Assembly (NCBI GenBank): GCA_025738555.1
Contig: JAOVFP010000008.1
Location: 3,596,001-3,660,000, forward strand
DNA length: 64,000 nt
Direction of reading: 5' to 3'
From: Cyathus striatus
Taxonomy: Eukaryota; Basidiomycota; Agaricomycetes; Agaricales; Nidulariaceae
A model generated the notes under the pieces. It was given only the letters and a program-made list of their open reading frames with translations, ran no database searches and had not been told where the DNA came from. Shown here piece after piece: positions 11,349 through 22,301 of this stretch; the stretch's first letter is position 1; each line of letters opens with the position of its first letter. The position numbers and the translations under genes were made by a program.

Positions 11349-13330
11349 TCAAATCTCTTCGCCCTTCGGCCACTGCTCAACAAGCACTGCAGCCTCCCTA
11401 GGCTATCCTCAGCCCCCTCAACGTTCAACACTCACAAACATCAACCTCCCATCTACTTCCCAAGTCCTAGCTCAGTACCTCCTCTCAGCAGTCCAAGCCT
11501 CGTTCCCAACCCAGTTGCATATCCAGTCGAGATTGTCAGTATAGATGGGCACTTTGATACTGCGTTGGAGAAGATTATGGGACACTGGGATCGACGCCGA
11601 GGGTATCTCACACGTAAGGGAGGGAAATGTAGGAGACTGACTTGATGATTGGGTAGCAAAGATATGTGCTTAGTTCCTCGGCACTGTGGGAGTTGTATGG
11701 GTTTCGTTCTATGTAAACATAATCGTTAGTGACTTGGGAAACTAATAAGAGAAGAGCTTCCTCACGGGCCAGCCAGAAAGGCGTCGCTAACTCAGTGTCG
11801 CAGAATGTATATGCGGCAACGCAATTGATAACATCGTTGGAATCGATACAGCTTTCCTTGAGCCACTTTTACAGCTTGGAATCTGGGTGGTGGCATCGTC
11901 AGATCAGACTCCATGCACGCCCAAAAGAGGCACATACAGCTTGTTTCATTCTAACATAGGCTAATCACATAGCAGCGTCAGCCACTGTGACACGGAAAAC
12001 AAAGCCCTACATGGTGTGTTGGCGCTCGATTACAACTTAGCCTCCCGGCTCCAAAGACGCTACCGGGGGTAGTAACGAGGAAAGGACTTACATCGTACGA
12101 TTCACCTGCCATGCGGATCGCTGTACCTTAGAAATTGGAGAAGTGGTAAAAAAAGATGGCTACGACGTCTTAAGTTGCTTCGGGGGTTTGAGCCCTAGGA
12201 TGAAAAAGTCAGAATGCATTAAAATGTTCGATGAGGCAAAGGGCGGGTCATGACAAGTAGAGCTCAGTAGAGTGACAGAAAAGGTACGCGGAGGAAACCC
12301 ATATATACATGGGGGTAACGAAGAGATCAGATCGAGGCTGTGAATACAAGCAAGCAAAGGCGGGGAAAGAATTGGAAGCACATAAGCAGCAATGAGGACA
12401 AGGTGATGTGGTAGCAGACGGTCGAATAGCCCCCTGGCGAAGGAAACTCAACACGTACAAATCGTCGAGTGATAAGGCACAGTGATAATAACACCGTACC
12501 AAGAGAATACTCTGAAAACGCGCTGCTGTCCCCAAACACTGGGTAGAAGGAACGATGACAAGATTGGAAGGCATGGCCGAAGGTCGTGAACCAGTTGGCC
12601 TAATGAAAGGAAACTTGACGCATATGCAATGTCGAGTGGTAGAACGAAGTTATAGATAGTGCCGTGCAGGCAGAGGGATCTGAGAGGCCGAAAATGCAAA
12701 CGCTACAGTAGCACTGCAAAGAAACAACAAGATGGAAGGCACCCCGAAAGCGAAACGAAAGCAATCAAGTCAAACGACAGCAAAAAGTACTCACAACACT
12801 CTCTCCATGGTCAGCATAAGACTCTAACCCTACGCCGATAAGTTGATCAACGAAGATCTTCACATTGGCATTCCAAGGACGTGGATTGGGCTTCGTCCAA
12901 GTTAGAGGAAGTAAGAGAACAAGGACCTGAAATCCTGTTAGAAAACCTTTGTAAACGCAAAACAGGGACACAGAGCGCGTTCTCGCATGTGCTGTACTCA
13001 CCGAGCTCCATATGTAACCCAAGAGAATATGATCACCCCGGCCCTCCATTCGTCCAGAAGATAACGTAGTCCTTGGCGGGGTCATCACGCAACTCGAAGA
13101 AGTAGAAGTATCCACTTTGAAAGGGGTGCCAGTCTGAGAGTTTTCGCGTAAAGGAAGGGATGAAGAGACATACTGTCAATGGACATTGGGATCGTACCAT
13201 CCTTCCGTTTGCTTGATCCTCACGCCGTACTTGGGAAATAGAGGGAGATTGAGGGCTGTACATTCGCTCGTAGAGAGTTGCGAGAGCGACTCAAGAGGGG
13301 TGAAGAGCTGGCTGTCTGCTCCTGGTAAGA
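11349..13330 (-). pseudogene. Serine carboxypeptidase (S10) pseudogene
   Basis: Motifs of the S10 family appear in the right order on the minus strand but in shifting frames: YGVRIKQT (near 13215), GYFYFFELRDDPAKDYVIFW then TNGGPG (13036-13115), WNANVKIFVDQLIGVG (near 12860), YADHGESV (near 12805), CIDSNDVINCVAAYTFC (near 11840), LCYPIIK with RDTLGVD (near 11630), YTDNLDWICNWVGNEAW (near 11510-11545), and a terminal EAAVLVEQWPKGEE before a stop at 11349. Immediately after NGGPG the usual Cys codon is TGA (13033-13035). The part with the catalytic GESYGG should lie around 12.0-12.78 kb, but that stretch shows no S10 motif. Once a vacuolar or secreted carboxypeptidase, now not translatable. Confidence 0.7.
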
Positions 13331-13737
13331 CATTCGTTGGGAGCGAATAACACGACGTGCCATATGATACAGCGCTAAGCGCTGAAAAGTGTTTGGAGTG
13401 CGTTGGTCGTGCTAAAAACCCTCGAAATATCTGGGATGCGAGCGGTAAGCTCACACAGTACACACATGAAACACTGAAGTACTTGTACACGTTATAGCAT
13501 GCCAACCCTCAAATTTCAAAGCTGCCTGAAAAACCGCATAATCAAAAGGTTAGTAATTACTACGACACTCATGGAGAAATTAACTGACTAATTATGTCCC
13601 TTCAAATCGAGCTTAGGTAGTCCCAAGGTAGTCCAGCCTGTTGCAAGAGCGAGGCAGCAGCTACGAAGGTAGGGTAACCACCTATGCGTCAGCGCTTCCA
13701 CTCCTTATAGCTCTTTGCGTAAGTTCACGCACAATGA

Positions 13738-13975
13738 CATATATGCCCCGTACGAGTCACCGGCAGCATGGAGTGCTTTTCCATGGAGACCAGAGAAGTG
13801 GGCGAAGAAGATGATAAAAGTTATCTATGAAAGAAAGGTCAAGCTTCAGCTTCAAGTATAATGTAAATACAAAGCACACAAGACCATCGGAGGTGGTACA
13901 CTCACAACGCTCTGGCCATGTTCTGCGTATGAGGATCCTAGTGGGCAAAAAGATACTTGAGTTTGCGTTCCAGGA
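13738..13975 (-). pseudogene. Second S10 carboxypeptidase fragment
   Basis: On the minus strand SWNANSSIF (near 13960), then in another frame YAEHGQSV (near 13915), a GT-AG intron-like stretch, and FFAHFSGLHGKALHAAGDSY (near 13760-13810). These match the S10 blocks W-NAN-F, YA-HG and FF-HF-----F--AGESYGG. The catalytic-serine block here reads AGDSYG, so Ser is kept. This piece cannot belong to the 11.3-13.3 kb remnant, because its motifs come upstream of that copy's N-terminus. No N- or C-terminal part was found. Confidence 0.65.
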
Positions 13976-14462
13976 ATTAAAGCTTCAAAGCCCCAGCCTC
14001 AGGCCCAGGGTCTGAGGTTACTACAACGGGAGGCACTCCAAAGCTGGCTGGAATGTTGCAAGAGTTCTGAGTCGAGCAAGAGTCGAGTGCACAAAGTTTC
14101 GGTTATCCAGAAACCGGGGTCCGGGACAGGCACGAATCACGGCCAGCTGATTTAAACTCGAAGTTCGAACTTCTAACTCCGTTGCATAAATTCCAGCCCG
14201 CGGGAAGTTGACGTCACCCATATCTTCTTCCAATACCGTATACGCACTAGCTTCACCGCATCCTCTACTCTCCAAACTCGCTCTACTCTCGAATGACATC
14301 TCTTGCCTCAAAAACCTTGCTCTTTGTTTGAACACCTAGTCTCTCCAGTCTCAGAAGCTACTGTCAGCCAGCACAACCACATCCTATTCGCTCTTTAAAT
14401 CTCTCGACACATTACAGAATTTCCGTTCTCCCAAATTCTATCAGCTCTATCTCGCTCAAAAC

Positions 14463-16526
14463 ATGGATTGCAACTACTCTTTCGCGCGTTCGGATCCTAC
14501 TTCAGCAAAGAGCCGCCCCAAGTCGACACGGCGCGCAAGATATCGGAAGTCAGCCCCCAAAGGAATCTCTACGCGACCACATGCCGATGCACTCCGGCAT
14601 GCCAAGCAGGGAGAAAATGAGCCTATCCGCGCACACGAAAGCTCTTGGGCAGCTGGTGATCGAATGCTACCCTGTACGCATTTCCAATTTCTTTCTCTCA
14701 CTCCATCATTATAATCCCTCTTCACTAGATATCCGCTCAAAGAAACTCCGATCTCAAGCTTCAGAGCCAGCTGGTGCATTGTGCAACGTGTTCCAGTCAG
14801 CCAGAGGACGAGTGCTAGATATCGACTCCGAAGACATAGATATGGCACATTTTTCTGACGTCATCGAGAACTGGTCGCAAGAGCCCATTGAAGTCGATCC
14901 AAATGATGACATGAACGCAGACCACGTGGTAATGGAACTCTTTCCACCGTCTGCACATTCTTTCGTATCCCAAGCTCAGTTGACATACGGGTCATCTTGG
15001 TTGTCTAGTTCATCTAACTCGTCATATCCGACTCCGCTATCAGTTGTAAATAATGGAGTACCTGCTGGTTTTAGTACTGGAAATCCTGCTTATCTTTATG
15101 ATCCTCTTGCTTTTGCTTCAAACTCGCTGCCTTTTCGCTTTGAACAACCTACCCAGCCTACGTTTTTGAATATGTCTTGCTCCGAACATCAATCCTCTAC
15201 AAGCTATTTGCCTATTGATTCGTCTCTTAATCTGCTACAGCTTTCTATTGGCTTTGAACATCCTATCCAGCCTACTTTTTTGAACATTTCTTGTTCTGAA
15301 CATCAATCCTCTACAAGCTATTTGCCGATCGAATCGTCCTATGTTCTGTTCCAGCATCCTATTGCCCAGAATGATACAAATTTGCAGTTCTACAATGCTA
15401 CTCCCCCGATTTTTGAATACCAAGACACTTGTGCTTCTCTTCCGCTTTTCAAATCAGGATCGATTGCTTTACTTTCCGAACATCATCAGCTTTCTACGAA
15501 TCAAGAGTCTCCTGCGCCTCTTCCGCTACAACTATTCCAAAACAGCGATCACCTTCCTAACCTCTTCGACACGAGGTGTTACAACTTTGAACACAGTCCT
15601 TCCGACATACTACCACTTCCACCATTGAAAGTAACGCCAGTTCCAAACTACGATACGTGGTTTGATGTCGATACTCTAGATTGGAGAGTACGCGGAAAAC
15701 TTTCTACCCGCCCCAAGTCCAAATCAGTGGCAATATCTACATTGCCGATACTCTCCCGAACCTCCAGTACCATCGGTAATCCACCGACACCCTCCGCTAC
15801 GGATGTCACCTCATCTTCCGAAACGAGTACTATTTCATCCACTCTTGTCGGGATGTGTGAAACCGAGTTGCCTCTACGAGGTGTGAAGCGCTTCAGAGAT
15901 GACGACGATAATTTCATCCGTTCAGATCGCCCATTGAAGCGCCGTAAATACGAACATATGTTTTTCTTTCGATAAAGTGTCATCGCCCTCACACTCTTTG
16001 CTATGCTCAACATTACCTATCATTTCCTGCTATACATCTCAGGAGAGTGACATCAGTGAGAAGCAAGATTATCTGTCGAAATCCGGTAGTACCTCACCGC
16101 TACAATGCTATTCAAGTGGGACTCAACATTGTTCCCGAGTCCCCTCTATCACCAAATACTACTCTTGTAGGATCTCCTGCACTCGAGCCTGCAACGCTAC
16201 ACAAACTAGAAGTTATTTATGAACAGGTCTCTGAATCCCTTTTAGATGCTATTACGCCTATCTCGATGTCACCGGGCTTCTGTCTCAAGTTAATCGATAT
16301 TACTTGCCAAGATGCACTAGCACGCAACAATTCTATGAGCTACGAAGAAAAGGAAAGGTCTTCAGAGAAGACAACAAAACAGCATCAATTTGAAGACCAG
16401 ATAAACGATGGTCCTCAAATTCCCGGTGCTTTCCCTGGACTTGCAACAGAGATACCATGTCAACCTTACATCACCTCTAAGTCTATAGTTGGAGTACTCA
16501 AGAATCTTGTGTTTTTCTGGTTGTAA
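14463..16526 (+). CDS. Family copy D: divergent paralogue, 641 aa
   Basis: Exons 14463-14673, 14729-15959 and 16043-16526 (introns 55 and 83 nt) give one open frame of 641 residues. The first splice is at the same codon and phase as in A, B and C. Family motifs are present but divergent: YDTWFDVDTLDWR, then RGVKRFRDDDDNFIRSDRP and LKRRK, and a C-terminus KSIVGVLKNLVFFW. Unlike A and C there is no intron between the WFDVD and KRRK motifs; instead an intron lies after KRRKYEH. The KEN motif is absent. Residues encoded at 15139-15340 include a 38-residue tandem duplication (FEQPTQPTFLNMSCSEHQSS and its second copy). It is the only family member on the plus strand. Function unknown. Confidence 0.7.
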
Positions 16527-16544
16527 TCTCCATCTAGACGATCT

Positions 16545-16955
16545 GTGGGTGTATCTTATACCTTCCTAGATCTTCTTATACCCTTTTATACCCTCATATC
16601 TTGATACCCTTATACCCGATATACCCGATATACCAAACGCTCTTTGGAGCTGGCGGAGGATGACTATGAAGATCGAAACCGACAGTAAGTAGACGCTTTC
16701 ATTTTGTACCTTTATTGCCTTCGACTGAGCTATTTAAACGGCTAGACGAAGACGCTATTCAGCGACTGATGTCGGTTCTAGTTACTCCTCCAGAGCGCAC
16801 TTTCAGTGCGAAATGGTAGCGAGTTTCGCGACTTATACCCTCCCACTATACCTATATACCTCATATTCCATACCATATACCCCATACCCTCATACCCCAG
16901 AAAACCTTACTTTCCTTCCTTTTTACTCCTCTATACCCTTTCTATACCAGCCCAG
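16545..16955. repeat. (TATACCC)-rich low-complexity tracts
   Basis: Two tracts, about 16545-16640 and 16830-16955, are built from imperfect TATACC(C) units. They lie in the 3' region of copy D. Between them is a stem ACGCT with AGCG(A) around the loop ATTC (16752-16764), the reverse complement of the GAAT hairpin of the A/B/C clusters and so in the same sense relative to its gene. Confidence 0.6.
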
Positions 16956-17099
16956 TCAGGAATTGAACAAAGTCGATTTTAAACGAACAAGTAGACTACA
17001 TTTTTATAAGACAGACAGCTGTGGTTGCTTCAAGCGTCAACGAACTGAGTACTAAACTTTAAATACTATCCAAGTGCTTCCATTAAATATCCACCCCCC

Positions 17100-17373
17100 T
17101 CAACTACCAATCATACCCACCGCCTTCCTCGGCCTATCAGGCGCCACAAAATGGCCAGCATCCTCAACAACCACAAACGTAACCTTCCTATCCTTCCTCA
17201 CCGTCCCCGCCCTCTCCCCATCCACCTCTCAAACAAAACTCGGCCACTTCCGTCCCGAATTTCACAAATTCCAAAAATAAAAGATATCGCTCATCTCCCG
17301 CGTCGTTCCTGAGCCAGTTGTTTCGCCAGTCGAGGTTCCCACTGTACATGGGAGCGTTGACGCCTTCTTCAAG
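17100..17373 (-). pseudogene. S10 carboxypeptidase C-terminal fragment
   Basis: On the minus strand EEGVNAPMYSGNLDWRNNWL (about 17300-17373), followed in another frame by AGTVRKDRKVTFVVVEDAGH and FVAPDRP, ending at a stop at 17100-17102. These are the last two S10 blocks, with the catalytic Asp (Y-G-LDW--NW) and His (AGHMVP-D-P) regions. Nothing of the N-terminal two thirds is seen upstream. The Cys of the DW-CNW block is replaced by Asn. Confidence 0.65.
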
Positions 17374-17893
17374 GTGGGTACATTGTGTATGACTTTAAGT
17401 CCGTAGAGAAGATGTGGTGTTGTGAATTTGGACAGAATGTGAAGTTATATAGCCTGGCGGGGATGACTGTGGCTGGCAAGATCGAAACCCCGAAAGTGAT
17501 ATATGCTTATGTATTGGACTATATGATCAGATAGGTAGGATGTACATTATGTTTCTACATATGTAACGCGTGTGGGAGATGGAATTTAGGATGGAATAGA
17601 TACAGACTTAATTATCGGGTAGCATGAGGTATTGAGTTCTTCAGAGGTGCATGCTCAGCTTATGTCGTAGGCAAGTCGTAGGGGACCACCTGAATTGATG
17701 TCACGTGCTTACATTATTTTAGTTTTAAATGCAAGGCGTTCACTGATTCACAACTGCATATTGACTCTGAATAAGGATATTCAGTATACTGAATTATTTC
17801 ATTCAATTCGACCGTTTTATATATAGCTGCTGTTGGCTCGTTCCTTCCTTATCTACTTTGCTTCATTTCAGATTTCTAACAGATCAAGGCACT

Positions 17894-18519
17894 ATGGAAT
17901 GTGAAGCAATGTTGAATAGCGACAATTCCTACACCTCAGACTACACATTAAAGGAAACTAGTACCGGTATGGATGCAACTGATATACACAGGAGTGAAAC
18001 TGACCTTCATTCTGCAGATAGTAAGGCTACAGTTAACAGTATGTTATATATTCAGGATTCTAATAACTGAAAGGCAACATAGAACGCGCCGCCTGGCAGT
18101 CGGTATTTCTTCCCGAGCAAGCATTCCAACACGCTAAGATGCATAAAAGCGAAATACGGGCCATTCTTATGGATTATAAAATCGAATCCTATACGATCTG
18201 CGCGGGATTTAAGCAAATTCCTAATAATTGGGGTGTTTGTCGCTGGGAAGAAATCCATGTTCGCATTACTACCTCAAATCAGATTGAGAATCTTTCTGCA
18301 TTATTAGACTCACTTGGAAAAATATTTTGCCCCTTTGCAGGTTCTATATGCATTGGTAACACCGCCCTCATCCAAACACCAGTTTTCAACCTAGATGAGA
18401 GTAAGAACAAGTTCAATGGTCTGCATTGGGATGTGTCACGAAAGTCGAAACTACATTGCAATATATTTAGCCTTAAACATCATTGCAAAACGCTTGAAGA
18501 GTGTCTGCTCAGGTATTGA
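17894..18519 (+). CDS. Unrecognised two-exon protein, 190 aa
   Basis: Exons 17894-18020 and 18074-18519 are joined across a 53-nt intron with donor GTAAGG and a CTAAT branch-like site; the phases agree and give 190 residues. The start is the first ATG in frame. The N-terminus is rich in Ser, Thr and Asp; the rest is mixed, with motifs such as AAWQSVFLPEQAFQHAKMHK and NWGVCRWEEIHVRITTSNQI, and seven or so Cys residues. No signal peptide or membrane helix. I do not recognise a family. It is flanked by S10 fragments and may be an orphan or part of a larger gene with the segment at 19468. Confidence 0.45.
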
Positions 18520-19467
18520 AATGCTACTATATGGCAATGTAAAGCATGTCTCATTGTACTAATCCTGTGACTCGATACAACCAATCGTAATGTATTCTTA
18601 AGATTACGTCTAGATTATAGTGTACGGTAATAATATGTATCACGTATTAACCCTCATCATATTTGTTATCTGTCAGGTCACCAGTCACACGAGATGAATT
18701 AAAATAAATGTGAGAAGTGTCAAGATCGTCATTTCAAGATTTGTGACATGACTTGAAGGAGAAAGGCCTATAGGCTAAGAGTGTAAAGAATCCAGACCTT
18801 TCTCGAAGAGGCTGCGCTTGGGTCCGGGTCTTGCAAGTGTCTTTGTCCAGACTACGGAACAAGATCCGGTGGATGCTGACTAACCACCTGTTCAAAATGC
18901 ATAAAAGGACGACGCTCTTGCTGGGTATCGCATAACTTAAGAACTAAGTAACTTTAAGTTGTAAGTGGATAACCCCAGAGGTAAGTAAACTACTGGTAAG
19001 TGATGTTATCTTATCTATGTTATGTTAACAGTGGGTGGCTGGCTAGTGGTGTCTATGTGGCACGGTATGTAGTATTGCTCATGGGTAGGCAACGTACGAA
19101 GCATGTGTACTAGAATGGAAATATTGCTTTACTTTTCTGGAGGTGTAGTTGATAAACATAGCTATTCTTTGCATACTCAATTAGGCAAAAAATGTCGTCG
19201 TTTTTTTTTTTACCAAAATGGGATGCCAGCTTAAAATCAACTGCGTGGTTATCTACTTCATCTTAATAGTACACGTGAACCTCGGGGTATATTGTAACAC
19301 TTTCAGCCAAGTTTTATAATGCTGTGAAGGCTTTCGTCCTCGATTATATGCCTTGTAAAGTAGGCCGCGCATTAAGGAGTTATAATGTGCTTCAATGCTT
19401 TACAATTAAAAATTAGTTTTCGTGACATGGATCTTGCGATGACAAGCCGGATCCTGGGCCAATTATC
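18520..19467. other. AT-rich gap without a clear gene
   Basis: Nothing supportable apart from a T10 run near 19201. The missing 5' exon of the coding segment that follows may lie in here, but I cannot place it. Confidence 0.4.
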
Positions 19468-20325
19468 GTGACTTCTTATGATGTTAACAAACAAAAGCGG
19501 CTGACTCCCTCAGATTCATATGGGAGCGGAAATCCACCCGAAAGATATAATCAAGGGGAAACAAATAAAGATGCTGGCCTCAATAAGCCAACGAAAGGTG
19601 GAAAACAGAAGTATCGCAAACTTCACTTCAGCATAGAGGCATATATTTTCGGAGAAGAGATTCCTGATAAAGAGGCATTGGATTTAGGAATGTTAAGCAT
19701 GTGTGGAGAGCTTACATGGCAGGTGGGTACTCAATGCATGATAAGTTGGTTGGATTTACCTGAATGTGATGTGGGACAGGTTGGGCTAGCTGAAGGGGAG
19801 TTTGAACAGGCTCTCATTGAGTTTACAAAGCTCCGATTCGAGCAAGTTACACCTGTTAAAACTGCTATGCGGTACCATCAAACGAGTGCCAGCGTCTCAG
19901 TAGACTCTTCACATGATAATGCTTATATCGCCTTTGGACATACACCTGCAGTTAAACATGAATACACCGATGGGGTATGCAGGTGGTTTTACTCAGACTT
20001 GGACGACGACAACATAAGGAGTAGTAAATATGAAGTACAAGGCCGTATACTTCCCCAAGTGAACTTTGAGTTCTATGATCCAGAGGCTCCAAAGGCACCT
20101 GCGTTCTTCGAGGTCGAAGTTACATCCGACTGGTCTCTGAAAACCTGTTTGGATATCGATGAAATATGTTACTCTAGTTTCTGCCATCGCGCTTTATTTC
20201 GCATTCCATACAGAATGCCGGAAAGTGTATGTGATATAACAAGGGAGTATTTATGGAGGCATGGTGTCTATGATGGGTGCAGTGAAGTTGGTAATGCTCG
20301 TGTTAGTACTTACAGAAGCCTGTGA
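19468..20325 (+). CDS. Unrecognised coding segment, 5' end unresolved
   Basis: An open frame of 285 codons ends at 20325. It has no early ATG: the first in-frame ATG is at about 19690, and the frame is closed upstream near 19424. It probably begins at a splice acceptor, for example after GATGACAAG near 19446. An optional in-frame intron may run from GTGGGTACTC to GTGGGACAG (about 19722-19781). The protein is acidic and soluble-looking, with blocks such as YRKLHFSIEAYIFGEEIPDK, QVNFEFYDPEAPKAPAFFEV and DITREYLWRHGVYDG. No family recognised and no membrane segment. Confidence 0.45.
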   Translation: MTSYDVNKQKRLTPSDSYGSGNPPERYNQGETNKDAGLNKPTKGGKQKYRKLHFSIEAYIFGEEIPDKEALDLGMLSMCGELTWQVGTQCMISWLDLPECDVGQVGLAEGEFEQALIEFTKLRFEQVTPVKTAMRYHQTSASVSVDSSHDNAYIAFGHTPAVKHEYTDGVCRWFYSDLDDDNIRSSKYEVQGRILPQVNFEFYDPEAPKAPAFFEVEVTSDWSLKTCLDIDEICYSSFCHRALFRIPYRMPESVCDITREYLWRHGVYDGCSEVGNARVSTYRSL

Positions 20326-20689
20326 ATTTAATACGCAGTTGAAACAAACACCAAATGTGCTGAAAAACGATGTTTTGCACAAGTAGGTGAATTTGTGCAG
20401 GTTTGCAGTACTAGGGAACCGATAGTACTATACAAGCAATAAGTAAAGGTAAGCTACGAAGATGCGAAAGGGAGAAGGAAAAATACACTATAGTTAGTTG
20501 GGTTAACAACATCTAATGAAAGCGCGGAGTAAGTAAAAGAATATATAAAAATGTACAACTACTGTATCTTCATGACGGAGTCGATTCGGATGGCCTGAAT
20601 AGGAAAATTGTTGAAAATACATAGAGTGCCCACGCAAAGTTAAATTGAGCATTCAAACATAAAGTGGGATTGAAATTGCACTTACACCA

Positions 20690-21780
20690 ACGGTAAAGGG
20701 AGTCTGATGTCTCCTACACCAAGTAAAAGTATAGAGACTTTCCAGAACATGTACAACCGCGATGAAATAGCTGATAAGAGCTGTACCGACAATAGAGCGA
20801 ACAATATTTGCAGGTATGAAGGCTGCTGAGACGTCGATGATAAGACTCTTCAAATTGGTAGCCCCCCTCCAACCCAATCTCGTCAAACGCAAACTACACA
20901 CTGTGGACGTTGTTTGCGAACGTATGTACCAGGTGGCCCTGAGAAGTAGAAGCGTGTTAAGGTCACTGACGTCTTTTCGATTGAGAGTGTATATGTGCAT
21001 ACATACAGTGTGAGATGCACCGCCAATGTGGATTGGTTTACCGCAGAAGCTGGTGAAGTGGGCAAAGAAAGTAGCTACGAGGATGGAAAGTCCTTGAATG
21101 CACAATGGCTGTAGGGAGAAGAGAAGATAGTAAGATATAACAATGAGCTGGGAGGGAGGGCAAACTCACTGTATCAACTATGTACATAGTAGCGGAGTAC
21201 CGGAAATCAATGGGCTGGTCGATGAGAAAAACATTCGCGTGTGCGGTTAACAAGTGTGGGTTTCTTATTGTGCTGCCATTGGACGCAAGAATATAGGGAC
21301 CAGGCTGGAGCGTTAGCTCACAGTAAGGTGACGTGTCGAACAGGGAGGATGTCGGGATCGTTCTGCGATTCAAAGGACTGGAAGTGTGTATGTCGGTGGT
21401 CCATGTTGATGTAGCCTGTATAACCTTTTCGGAAATGTTGCGTTAGCAGAACCAATATTGAAGGGGAAAGGTAACGTACTTGATAGTATCATCACCACCC
21501 TTCTGTCTTCTTCATTCTTATCCCAAATTCGTGCTGAAACAGGTGTCACCGGTGACCAGTGAGGACGGCTTACTCTCTTGAGGAAAGCCGTAATAGCGTG
21601 AAGCCTTGGGGATTCGCATTTTCGCGCAAAGGCTGTTGCCTGTTGACGTTGACGTTGTGATATGGTTCGGATCGCGAAGTGTGTAGAGAGAAAGATAAGG
21701 AGGAGTCCCATGGCGAGCAAGTACCATGAAAGACGAGATATATCCTCACTACACATCCAATTTGGAAAAGACATGTACAT
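20690..21780 (-). pseudogene. Degenerate membrane-anchored S10 carboxypeptidase
   Basis: The N-terminus starts at 21780 and has one helix (WYLLAMGLLLIFLSTHFAI), then ITAFLKRVSRPHWSPVTP. In later exon-like pieces come HFQSFESQNDPDILP, LTLQPGPYILASNGSTIRNP, HANVFLIDQPIDFRYSA and VATFFAHFTSFCGKPIHIGG followed by ASHTV. These align block by block with S10 enzymes (FFESRNDP, ELGPC, NANVFFIDQP-GVGFSY, FF-HF---F-GRP-H-AGESYGG). The NGGPG block is lost and the catalytic block reads GGASHT in place of GESYGG. After a stretch GATNLKSLIID the similarity ends, and the C-terminal Asp and His blocks are absent. Probably a dead copy; a transcribed truncated protein cannot be excluded. Confidence 0.55.
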
Positions 21781-21854
21781 ACATATGAAGAGGATATCTG
21801 CAGAACAGTATTCAAAACTGTAGGTATAGTGAATGTATAATAGAAGTACAATGA

Positions 21855-21910
21855 ATAATCTGTGTGTGGATAGTCTGTGTGGATAGTCTGTATGTGAATA
21901 GTCTGCGTGT
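21855..21910. repeat. Minisatellite, GGATAGTCTGTGTGT-type units
   Basis: About four imperfect 14-16-nt units (GGATAGTCTGTGT, GAATAGTCTGCGTGT). Copies A and B have two to three units at the matching place, so the unit number varies between paralogues. Confidence 0.65.
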
Positions 21911-21986
21911 ACCAGTGTAACGTCTATAATTTATAATATGCAAGTATCAAAGAGAGAGAAGGAATAAATATGAATAATGATACGAC

Positions 21987-22223
21987 ACGCTGAATAGCGT
22001 AGAACATAACACCATGATTGCATGAGACACATAACTGCTAACTCAACCGCTGAAGAGCGGGAGCCACACGCTTAATAGCGTACAGCATAACATTACGATT
22101 ACAAGACATCTGCTAACTCAACCGCTGAAGAGCGGGAGCCAACAATGAGGAAGAGTAGTTCACGGAGAGGATCGCGTAAGCGATACGCTGAGAGGACTCG
22201 AGATCGAGACCTGCTTCTCTATG
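21987..22223. other. Hairpin cluster downstream of family copy C
   Basis: Two repeats of an ACGCT/AGCGT hairpin (21987-22000 and 22068-22081) and a CCGCT/AGCGG hairpin (22047-22060 and 22122-22135). They are followed by an outer stem CACGGAGA (22161-22168) with TCTCTATG (22216-22223), containing one G-U pair and one mismatch. Inside are ATCGC/GCGAT (22171-22175 with 22180-22184, loop GTAA) and CTCG/CGAG (22197-22200 with 22205-22208, loop AGAT). It lies 79-315 nt past the stop codon of copy C. Confidence 0.6.
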
Positions 22224-22301
22224 TAAAAAATAATAGCTAATAAGTTAAAATAAATAACGGGAAGAGACTCATGCATGCAAGACATTCAGAAGCAAAGACC
22301 A

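Noticed and set aside
14021..14335. 104-codon frame on the minus strand
   Set aside because: No motif, and it overlaps the area between an S10 fragment and the start of copy D; probably chance.
747..16526. Mating-type homeodomain locus
   Set aside because: The basic KRRK-rich proteins suggested HD1/HD2, but no homeodomain (WFxNxR) is present and no MIP gene or pheromone receptor lies nearby.
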